Source of the DNA: Christensenella sp. UBA7707
Lineage (GTDB): Bacteria > Bacillota > Clostridia > Christensenellales > CAG-138
DNA: 5,167 bases
NCBI GenBank assembly: GCA_002482435.1
Contig: DLFZ01000032.1
Span: forward strand, 11,461 to 16,627
Direction of reading: 5' to 3'
Under the pieces are notes generated by a model that saw nothing but the letters and a program-made list of their open reading frames with translations, did not search any database and was not told the DNA's origin. Shown here in pieces: positions 1-3,997 of the stretch (positions are counted from its first letter, which is position 1; the number at the start of each line of letters is the position of its first letter). The translations under genes were made by a program, and so were the position numbers.

Positions 1-42
1 ACATGTGGACCCTTGCCTTTTTTGTGTGGATTGTAAGAATAC

Positions 43-72
43 ATTATATTCATGCGGGCGGCAGTTTGTCAA
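43..72 (-). promoter_or_regulatory. Strong sigma-A type promoter reading out of the window
   Basis: On the minus strand a perfect TTGACA (72-67) and a perfect TATAAT (48-43) are 18 bases apart. Transcription would begin near 36 and leave the window. A weak AAGGG precedes an ATG at 4-2, which could be a start codon, but too little is visible to call a gene. Confidence 0.75.
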
Positions 73-140
73 GAAAGCGGAACGGCAATGAGCTTGTCAA
101 TCAAGTTGTTTGCGCCACTTGTTTGAAGATCGCAGGAATC

Positions 141-260
141 GCCTGTGCGTTTCGCACGGCCGGCGCTTCCTGAAAAGAAGGCCTTGCGACGCAAGGCTTT
201 CCGCCGCCACCGCACGTGTCGCTGGCGGCGGATTAGGGCCTCCGGGGGCGTAGCCCCCCG
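141..260. repeat. Cluster of GC-rich hairpins (possible intergenic repeat or structured RNA)
   Basis: Four clear inverted repeats sit side by side. GCC-GTGCG pairs with CGCAC-GGC at 141-160 with one bulge. An eight-base stem GCCTTGCG/CGCAAGGC lies at 181-197, realistically with a short loop. A perfect nine-base stem CCGCCGCCA/TGGCGGCGG lies at 201-231 with a 13-base loop. GGGGGC/GCCCCC lies at 244-258 with a three-base loop. A weaker CTTC/GAAG stem lies at 166-180. The packing and GC content differ from the surrounding AT-richer DNA. The strand of any transcript is unknown, and none of the stems has a proper T-run. Confidence 0.55.
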
Positions 261-317
261 TACCCCAAAGCTGCATTCAAAATGTGGTTTGTGTTATTTA
301 CGCTAGTATATAAGCCT

Positions 318-893
318 TTATGTATTTTCCGGCTGTGCGCTGCGCACGCCGAAAAGGTAGGCCGCAACCGTTGTTGAAATAACGCCTACCAGCTGCGCAT
401 CGAGCACATAAGCCGCGCCGAGATTACAGCTTGCATAGCCGAAGACATAAAGCTCGTAGCACGCGTAGAAAACCGGCCCAATCAAGGGCACCAGCGAGGC
501 CACGAACATGGAGAAAAGCGGCGATTCGTGCAGAAATGCAGCTACGAGCGCAGAGCCGATGCAAAGAAGCAGCGCAGGGTTCGCATCCTTTACAATCGCT
601 ACGGACGCGGTGTACGCAACGCTTGTAAAAAGGAGCAGGATCGAGCTTTTTTCCAAAACACGCCCGCGTTTGAAGATGGTGCCAAACAAAAAAAACACCG
701 GCAAAAAGCCCGCCGCCGCGTTGATGCGAAATTCAGGACATGGTTCAAGCACAAAACGCACAAGTGCGATTACGCACAGTGCCATAAACGCCCCGCCAAA
801 AGGAGTAACGTTCACGCGGGCGCAGGGTGCATCAAGCGCCGTGGTAACGGCGAGAATCAAAATACATATACTCATTAAAACAGCAAACTGCAT
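318..893 (-). CDS. Polytopic membrane protein, possibly DUF1614-like
   Basis: A 191-residue very hydrophobic protein with about six or seven predicted helices: roughly 3-20, 32-49, 58-75, 83-101, 106-122, 126-146 and 160-183. The end is short and polar. The block FRINAAAGFLPVFFLF (55-70), the PLIGPVFYACYEL block (136-148), and the late CNLGAAYVLDAQLVGVIS (156-173) recall the order of conserved segments I associate with DUF1614 membrane proteins: an inner-membrane INxGGxLIP-like motif, an LIGAD-like motif and GGAGxxD-x-x-x-x-G. The match is loose and the acidic LIGAD residue is missing, so the family call is tentative and no function is offered. Start ATG 893 follows GGAG with a six-base spacing, inside the 3' arm of the palindrome at 897-947. 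The strand is chosen because the opposite-strand frames are Arg/Lys-rich shadows. It lies 109 bases after pgeF with no clear promoter. Confidence 0.72.
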   Translation of the reverse strand: MQFAVLMSICILILAVTTALDAPCARVNVTPFGGAFMALCVIALVRFVLEPCPEFRINAAAGFLPVFFLFGTIFKRGRVLEKSSILLLFTSVAYTASVAIVKDANPALLLCIGSALVAAFLHESPLFSMFVASLVPLIGPVFYACYELYVFGYASCNLGAAYVLDAQLVGVISTTVAAYLFGVRSAQPENT

Positions 894-896
894 AAA

Positions 897-947
897 GGCT
901 CCGTTCGGATTTCACTAAGCTGTGCTTAGGTTTGCCCGAGCGGAGCC
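897..947. repeat. Nested 51-base palindrome at the start of the membrane protein gene
   Basis: Outer arms 897-908 and 936-947 pair over 12 positions: fully on the plus strand if one G-U is allowed, and with one A-C mismatch on the minus-strand RNA. After six unpaired bases on each side, an inner perfect stem CTAAGC/GCTTAG (915-920 with 924-929) has a three-base loop. In the minus-strand transcript the 3' arm contains the GGAG that serves as ribosome binding site for the gene starting at 893. Folding could therefore hide the site. Only three T follow, so it is not a good terminator. Confidence 0.75.
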
Positions 948-1002
948 GTATAAATGCTGTAAATGATTGGGCCGCCTGTTCGCGTTTCCCAAAACAAATA
1001 GG

Positions 1003-1842
1003 CTATTTCAAGCAGATGTAAGCTGCCATCGAGCCTGTGTCGCCTTTGTCGCGACGGTGGGAAAAAAAGTATGTATCAAGCTCGTAAGTGCAGGCATGCA
1101 TCAGCGTAAGGTTTTCGGGCTTTACGCCAGCATCCAAAATTTGAATGGCGGCAGCGGCTTCAAGGTCGAGCCGCGCTTTGCCCTCACGCCCATGCTCATA
1201 TAGGCTCTTTGTGCCAAACTCGTCGGCAAAGCGCTCGGCAAGCTCCAAATCCACCTCGAAACAGTTTTTGCAAATGCACGGGCCTGTGGAAACAAGAATG
1301 TCCTTTGGGTCGGAGCCATATTCTTTTTGCATCAGCTCCACCGCGCGCGCGCCGATGCGCGCAAGCGTTCCCTTCCAGCCCGCGTGCGCAAGCCCAACGG
1401 CCCGCTTTACGGGGTCGTAAAGAAAAAACGCGCCGCAATCCGCATGCGAGGTGATAAGCACCACGTTTTCATCGTTCGTAACAAGGCCGTCGCAAAACGC
1501 AAGGGGTTCCCTATCAAAACCGCGGCCGCGGTCGCCGCCGGTTACCTTCAGCACGGTACCGCCGTGCTCATAATTTACAATCACCATGCTTTCGCGTTCA
1601 ATCTGTGCCGCGTCACAAAAAATTTGAAAATTGCGCGCAACGTTTTCCGTCGGATCCGGCCTGCTCCAGCCAAGGTTTAGGCTATCATACGGCGCGGAGC
1701 TCACGCCGCCGAGCCTTGTGGAAAAGCCGTGGCTCACGCCGTTTTTTTGATTGAGCGCCTCGGCAGCAAAAAAGGCCGTGCCGCCCGCGGCACGGCAAAC
1801 GTAGCCGTGGTTTATGCGCGTGCCTAAAAAAGGATACTGCAA
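1003..1842 (-). CDS. pgeF: PgeF/YfiH family laccase-domain protein (multicopper polyphenol oxidase superfamily; purine nucleoside phosphorylase)
   Basis: A 279-residue protein of the DUF152 (YfiH/YlmD) family. Members have been described as polyphenol oxidases, as adenosine/purine nucleoside phosphorylase-deaminases, and as proofreading enzymes that remove serine wrongly placed in peptidoglycan. Which applies here cannot be decided from sequence. The three expected metal ligands are present: His93 in EHGGTV, Cys136 in SHADC and His153 in AHAGWKGT. The downstream family blocks GPCICKNCFEV (187-197), HACTYE (249-254) and FSHRRDKGDTG (260-270) are intact. Differences are YEH in place of the usual QVH and ADCGAFF where ADCVPI-like is common. 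Start is TTG 1842 behind AGGAGG; the next Met is residue 86, too late to be the start. It is coupled to nrdR. A 109-base gap follows before the next gene. Confidence 0.95.
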   Translation of the reverse strand: MQYPFLGTRINHGYVCRAAGGTAFFAAEALNQKNGVSHGFSTRLGGVSSAPYDSLNLGWSRPDPTENVARNFQIFCDAAQIERESMVIVNYEHGGTVLKVTGGDRGRGFDREPLAFCDGLVTNDENVVLITSHADCGAFFLYDPVKRAVGLAHAGWKGTLARIGARAVELMQKEYGSDPKDILVSTGPCICKNCFEVDLELAERFADEFGTKSLYEHGREGKARLDLEAAAAIQILDAGVKPENLTLMHACTYELDTYFFSHRRDKGDTGSMAAYICLK

Positions 1843-1847
1843 TGCCG

Positions 1848-1853
1848 CCTCCT
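1848..1853 (-). promoter_or_regulatory. Ribosome binding site of pgeF overlapping the nrdR stop
   Basis: AGGAGG overlaps the nrdR TAG stop (1854-1852) and lies five bases before TTG 1842. The arrangement predicts translational coupling and decides the TTG start. Confidence 0.8.
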
Positions 1854-2310
1854 ATTTTTTTTCATTGAGCAGCAGCTTCAATTCGTCCATGAAGGTGCTA
1901 ATGTCCCGAAATTGCCTGTAAACGGAGGCAAAGCGCACATATGCGACCTCGTCGAGGTCCTTAAGCCGCCGCATCACCATTTCGCCGATGTCGTCGGTGT
2001 TGACTTCCTGCTCGAGCGAGTTGAACACCTCGCGCACAACGTCATCCACCAGCTTGTCCTGCTCAGAAGCGGAAATGGGGCGTTTCTGGCACGCCTTACG
2101 AACCCCGTTGAGGATTTTTTGGCTGTCGAACGGCTCCCTTCGGCCATCCTTCTTGATGACCATAATGGGAATTTCCTCAATTTTCTCATAGGTGGTAAAG
2201 CGTTTGCCGCAGTTGATGCATTCGCGCCTTCGCCGGATGGAGGTACCGTCGTCGGTCGGGCGAGAATCAACGACCTTGCTGTCGCAACTGAGGCAATAAC
2301 GGCATTTCAT
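1852..2310 (-). CDS. nrdR: Transcriptional repressor NrdR
   Basis: A 152-residue ATP/dATP-sensing repressor of ribonucleotide reductase genes, binding paired NrdR boxes at nrd promoters. The N-terminal zinc ribbon has Cys3, Cys6, Cys31 and Cys34, with the family stretch [19 protein letters not shown] (13-31) and RFTTYE (37-42). The ATP-cone domain spans about 49-139, beginning [12 protein letters not shown]. It includes [15 protein letters not shown] and ends with the strongly conserved [13 protein letters not shown]. Length is typical. The start is ATG 2310 behind AGGAGG with seven bases of spacing. The segment between the first cysteine pair and SKVVDSRP carries an extra Cys9, which is a mild variation. 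It has its own promoter and ends in TAG inside the ribosome binding site of pgeF, so the two form a coupled pair. No nrd gene is visible in the window. Confidence 0.98.
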   Translation of the reverse strand: MKCRYCLSCDSKVVDSRPTDDGTSIRRRRECINCGKRFTTYEKIEEIPIMVIKKDGRREPFDSQKILNGVRKACQKRPISASEQDKLVDDVVREVFNSLEQEVNTDDIGEMVMRRLKDLDEVAYVRFASVYRQFRDISTFMDELKLLLNEKK

Positions 2311-2339
2311 ATGCTGTCCTCCTAGGCTTATTTTGAAAC

Positions 2340-2368
2340 ATTATAGCATTCCTTGTGCTTTTTTACCA
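2340..2368 (-). promoter_or_regulatory. Promoter of nrdR (extended -10)
   Basis: A perfect TATAAT at 2345-2340 is preceded by TGC, giving an extended -10 (TGnTATAAT). Seventeen bases upstream is only a weak -35, TGGTAA (2368-2363). Transcription would start near 2333, leaving a leader of about 23 bases. The -35 abuts the ylmC terminator. I could not find a convincing NrdR-box pair here, so autoregulation is not supported. Confidence 0.75.
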
Positions 2369-2393
2369 GAAAAAAGCTACATTTTGTAGCTTT
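2369..2393 (-). terminator. Rho-independent terminator after ylmC
   Basis: AAAGCTACA and TGTAGCTTT (2393-2385 with 2381-2373) form up to nine pairs around a tight loop; realistically eight pairs with a larger loop. A run of six T, including the last stem bases, follows on the minus strand. It ends about 40 bases after the ylmC stop and abuts the nrdR promoter. Confidence 0.85.
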
Positions 2394-2433
2394 ACCGCAA
2401 GGATTGCTTTTCATTTTTACATTGTGGCAAAAA

Positions 2434-2676
2434 TCAAAGGAAGATGTCCACCAGAATGACGTCATCCCCGATTTTCGAAATTTTATTGAACGGGATGACA
2501 AGCTCCTCGCTGCTTTTAAGAAGCCCCCAAAACCGAGGCGGTCCGGGCACGATGATGGCGCATACAACACCCGTACCAAGCTCGATTTCCAAATCGCAGA
2601 TGCAGCCAAGGCGCGCGCCGTCGCGCACGTTGACCACCTCTTTCCTTCTGAGTTCGCCAAAGCATGTATTTGCCAA
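2434..2676 (-). CDS. ylmC: YlmC/YmxH family PRC-barrel protein (sporulation-associated)
   Basis: An 80-residue single-domain PRC-barrel-like protein. YlmC/YmxH proteins are widespread in spore-forming Firmicutes, commonly encoded near sigG; their biochemical role is not established. The start FGELRRKEVVNVRDGARLG (6-24) is the family signature. It is followed by the strand pair CDLEIELGTGVVCAIIVPG, an aromatic turn around PRFWGLL (47-53), and a closing SEELVIPFNKISKIGDDVILVD, as expected for the full barrel. A longer frame from GTG 2685 would add three residues, but that codon is part of the ribosome binding site, so TTG 2676 is preferred. It sits between two terminators and directly before nrdR, a conserved clostridial neighbourhood. 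No sigma-A -35 is evident upstream. A TATCAT at about 2693-2698 could be a -10, or transcription may come from readthrough. Stop is TGA. Confidence 0.9.
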   Translation of the reverse strand: MANTCFGELRRKEVVNVRDGARLGCICDLEIELGTGVVCAIIVPGPPRFWGLLKSSEELVIPFNKISKIGDDVILVDIFL

Positions 2677-2681
2677 GCATA

Positions 2682-2688
2682 TCACCTC
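2682..2688 (-). promoter_or_regulatory. Ribosome binding site deciding the ylmC TTG start
   Basis: GAGGTGA is followed by five bases and then an in-frame TTG at 2676. The in-frame GTG at 2685 lies inside this site and the nearby ATG at 2680 is in the wrong frame. The TTG is therefore the best-supported start. Confidence 0.65.
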
Positions 2689-2715
2689 AATAGAATGATA
2701 TGCAGGCGCAGCATG

Positions 2716-2740
2716 AAAAAACCGCGCATTTTCGCGCGGC
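2716..2740 (-). terminator. Rho-independent terminator after the small membrane protein gene
   Basis: CCGCGC (2739-2734) pairs with GCGCGG (2727-2722) around a six-base loop and is followed by six T residues on the minus strand. On the plus strand the stem is followed by CTTTT, so weak bidirectional activity is possible. It lies 20 bases after the membrane-protein stop and about 40 bases before the ylmC start. Confidence 0.85.
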
Positions 2741-2759
2741 TTTTAAGCAGTGATCGTTG

Positions 2760-3020
2760 TTATTGCGGCGGGTTTTGCGCGCGTCTCACACCATCGGCAA
2801 TAATCTGTGTTTGAAGCTCCGGGTGTACCGGCGCAAGGCCCCAGTAAAGAAGCGCCAGCACGCCAAAGAAAAACCCCCAAGCAAAGCTAACGTTATAGCC
2901 CTTTTTGAGCGCGAGGTTTTTTACGGCAAAGCCCATGCCAACGCCATAGCCGCAAAAAAGAGCAAGCCATAAAATTACGGCAAAACCGCCGGCAAGATAA
3001 GCAATAGGAGAAGCAGACAC
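2760..3020 (-). CDS. Small two-helix membrane protein, unknown function
   Basis: Predicted 86-residue protein that I do not recognise as a named family. The frame is open further upstream to 3110, but the promoter at 3049-3077 and the GGAGGTGA site at 3036-3029 fix the GTG at 3020 as the start. The first hydrophobic segment is about residues 7-32 (Ala, Gly and Leu rich, with GYGVGMGFAV). A short polar link, NLALKKGYN, follows. The second segment is about 44-62 (FAWGFFFGVLALLYWGLAP). A hydrophilic tail of about 24 residues ends in NPPQ. The pattern of basic linker, aromatic-rich second helix and LAP exit resembles small clostridial membrane proteins often annotated as hypothetical; this is a resemblance, not an assignment. 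There is no signal-peptide cleavage site. It is flanked by its own promoter and a terminator (2716-2740), so it is monocistronic between the rpsU and ylmC units. Confidence 0.8.
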   Translation of the reverse strand: MSASPIAYLAGGFAVILWLALFCGYGVGMGFAVKNLALKKGYNVSFAWGFFFGVLALLYWGLAPVHPELQTQIIADGVRRAQNPPQ

Positions 3021-3028
3021 GGTTATTG

Positions 3029-3036
3029 TCACCTCC
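3029..3036 (-). promoter_or_regulatory. Ribosome binding site deciding a GTG start
   Basis: GGAGGTGA is followed by eight bases and then GTG at 3020. Upstream in-frame ATG codons (3053, and 3038 where the ATG abuts this site) would place the site inside the coding region or lie at or upstream of the predicted transcription start. The GTG is therefore the natural start. Confidence 0.8.
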
Positions 3037-3048
3037 ATGTTTTTCCAT

Positions 3049-3077
3049 ATCATATTCTTTTTTGGGGCATCCGTCAA
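3049..3077 (-). promoter_or_regulatory. Sigma-A type promoter of the small membrane protein gene
   Basis: TTGACG (3077-3072) and TATGAT (3054-3049) are 17 bases apart on the minus strand, each one mismatch from consensus. The start of transcription would be near 3042, only a few bases before the ribosome binding site at 3036-3029. It lies directly after the rpsU terminator, so this gene is an independent unit. Confidence 0.8.
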
Positions 3078-3097
3078 ACTGAAGCGCAATTTTATAA

Positions 3098-3125
3098 GCA
3101 AAAAGCCCAACGCAAGGTTGGGCTT
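3098..3125 (-). terminator. Rho-independent terminator after rpsU
   Basis: On the minus strand AAGCCCAA (3125-3118) pairs perfectly with TTGGGCTT (3110-3103) around a seven-base loop. It is followed by TTT, then GC, then further T. It closes the rpsU transcript about 108 bases after the stop codon. On the plus strand no T-run follows the stem. Confidence 0.85.
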
Positions 3126-3194
3126 GAATTACATGCTTTGTGTTAAGGATTCCAAACGCCTGGAGCACGATTGCAGGAATCGGTTATGATGCAC

Positions 3195-3213
3195 GGAAAG
3201 CAAGAAGCTTTCC
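3195..3213 (-). other. Hairpin in the rpsU 3' untranslated region
   Basis: GGAAAGC and GCTTTCC form a seven-base-pair stem with a five-base loop, about 20 bases after the rpsU stop. No T-run follows on the minus strand, so it is unlikely to terminate transcription. It could protect the short mRNA 3' end or be a processing site. That is an inference. Confidence 0.4.
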
Positions 3214-3232
3214 CCTGCGGTTGAAAAACGGT

Positions 3233-3403
3233 TTAATACTTACGCTTCCTCGCGGCTTCGGCCTTCTTCTTGCGTTTCACGCTGGGCTTTTCGTAATGCT
3301 CGCGCCTGCGGACTTCCGCCAACACGCCGGAACGTGCGCACTTGCGCTTAAAACGCTTAAGGGCGCTTTCCAGGGATTCATTTTCGCCTACACGAATTTC
3401 CAT
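3233..3403 (-). CDS. rpsU: 30S ribosomal protein S21
   Basis: A 56-residue basic protein of the usual S21 length; it joins the 30S platform near the anti-Shine-Dalgarno end of 16S rRNA and helps initiation. It reads [18 protein letters not shown] at the start. A Lys/Arg-rich central helix ([11 protein letters not shown]), the hallmark [14 protein letters not shown] (35-48) and an AARKRKY tail follow. The start is ATG 3403, preceded by GGGAGGG at 3420-3414. Another ATG seven bases upstream (3410) is out of frame and opens only a ten-codon frame. Spacing of the ribosome binding site is therefore slightly long for the true start (ten bases) and short for the false one. The gene has its own promoter and a terminator at 3098-3125, so it is separable from mtaB-hit although it lies downstream of them. 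Stop is TAA. The yqeY gene that often follows rpsU is absent. Confidence 0.97.
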   Translation of the reverse strand: MEIRVGENESLESALKRFKRKCARSGVLAEVRRREHYEKPSVKRKKKAEAARKRKY

Positions 3404-3427
3404 TGATCATTTTCCCTCCCCTCTGCT

Positions 3428-3452
3428 GCAACATTGCACACCGTGCCGTTGC
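3428..3452 (-). promoter_or_regulatory. Hairpin in the rpsU 5' leader
   Basis: In the minus-strand RNA, GCAAC (3452-3448) pairs with GTTGC (3432-3428) and the inner GCAC (3446-3443) pairs with GTGC (3439-3436). A three-base loop closes it, with a 1x3 internal loop between the two helices. It sits just upstream of the purine-rich ribosome binding site (3420-3414). It may affect rpsU translation, but I recognise no described leader family, so the role is inferred from position only. Confidence 0.4.
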
Positions 3453-3484
3453 CATTAGCATAGGACTACCTAAAACACATGAGT

Positions 3485-3513
3485 ATTATACTTGAAGCAT
3501 TTGCGCAAGTCAA
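3485..3513 (-). promoter_or_regulatory. Sigma-A type promoter of rpsU
   Basis: On the minus strand TTGACT (3513-3508) and a perfect TATAAT (3490-3485) are separated by exactly 17 bases. Transcription should start near 3478, giving a leader of about 75 bases before the rpsU start. The spacer contains a CTTCAAG arm whose complement lies upstream at 3532-3538 (see findings). This is a prediction from sequence only. Confidence 0.85.
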
Positions 3514-3633
3514 CAACCTATCCCGCGATATCTTCAAGCGTTTTTTTGCCGCTCCATCAGCATATTTAAAATTAAAACGCCATAAATTGCATGCGCTTCC
3601 ATTGATTTTTTGCATGCGTAACTAATCCGTCGC

Positions 3634-3978
3634 TCAGCCCGGCGGCCACTGAAGGCTTCTTCCACCAAGCAAATGCAGGTGCAAATGCGGCACGCTCTGC
3701 CCGCCGTCCTCCCCGATATTGGTCACAATGCGGAAGCCCTTTTCGGCAATGCCAAGCTCAGCTGCGAGTTTGTTTGCAACCTCAAACATGTGGAAAAGAA
3801 GTGCCGCGTCGCCTTTTTCCAGATGATACGCATCCATAATATGCCTTTGGGGGATAATCAGCACATGTACCGGAGCCTGGGGCGCGATGTCGTGAAACGC
3901 GAGAACAATCTCGTCTTCGTATGCCTTTCTGCTTGGGATTTCACCTGCGGCTATTTTACAAAAAAGACAGTTTTCCAT
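3634..3978 (-). CDS. HIT-family (histidine triad) nucleotide-binding hydrolase, HinT-like
   Basis: A 114-residue HIT protein of normal family length. HIT proteins of the Hint branch hydrolyse nucleoside phosphoramidates or AMP-lysine type adducts; the physiological substrate here is unknown. The signature is HLHLHLLGG, with His98, His100 and His102; the middle His100 is the expected nucleophile. The N-terminus ENCLFCKIAAGEIPS carries Cys4 and Cys7, which in many bacterial members bind zinc together with downstream histidines. The PVHVLIIPQRHI segment (36-47) is the conserved core strand and helix. The frame is open further upstream, into the mtaB end, but ATG 3978 is chosen because AGGAGG lies six bases before it and MENCLFC is the usual family start. 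It follows mtaB by 19 bases and precedes rpsU, a common Firmicutes order. No strong terminator is visible after its TGA stop. Confidence 0.96.
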   Translation of the reverse strand: MENCLFCKIAAGEIPSRKAYEDEIVLAFHDIAPQAPVHVLIIPQRHIMDAYHLEKGDAALLFHMFEVANKLAAELGIAEKGFRIVTNIGEDGGQSVPHLHLHLLGGRSLQWPPG

Positions 3979-3997
3979 ACATCTCCTCCTATGTTTC

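Larger units (their letters stand above)
1..317. other. Gene-free stretch at the left end
   Basis: No convincing coding region. It holds the outward minus-strand promoter (43-72), a second TTGACA at 100-95 with no matching -10, the hairpin cluster at 141-260, and an AT-rich tail (about 270-317) between the cluster and the stop of the membrane protein gene. A plus-strand frame of 56 codons from ATG 3 to TGA 173 is open but has no ribosome binding site in view and crosses the promoter. I do not call it a gene. No clear intrinsic terminator for the gene ending at 318 was found. Confidence 0.6.

Noticed and set aside
132..141. Ten-base match GCAGGAATCG shared with 3173-3182
   Set aside because: A single ten-base match is expected by chance in 5 kb and the flanks do not align.
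3..173. Plus-strand 56-codon frame starting at ATG 3
   Set aside because: No upstream sequence to show a ribosome binding site, no recognisable product, and it crosses a consensus minus-strand promoter and a hairpin.
508..918. Plus-strand frames opposite the membrane protein (also 431-628 and 528-878)
   Set aside because: Arg/Lys/Ala-rich, low-complexity translations with no recognisable domain or ribosome binding site; they are shadows of the minus-strand membrane gene.
2328..2660. Minus-strand 110-codon frame overlapping ylmC
   Set aside because: Different frame from the PRC-barrel gene, with no family features, and it runs through the ylmC terminator.
2690..2715. Possible sporulation sigma factor promoter before ylmC
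   Set aside because: CATATCAT loosely fits a CATAnnnT -10, but no matching -35 was found at the right distance, so it is not claimed.
3140..3406. Plus-strand frame opposite rpsU
   Set aside because: Antisense shadow of rpsU and its tail, with no ribosome binding site.
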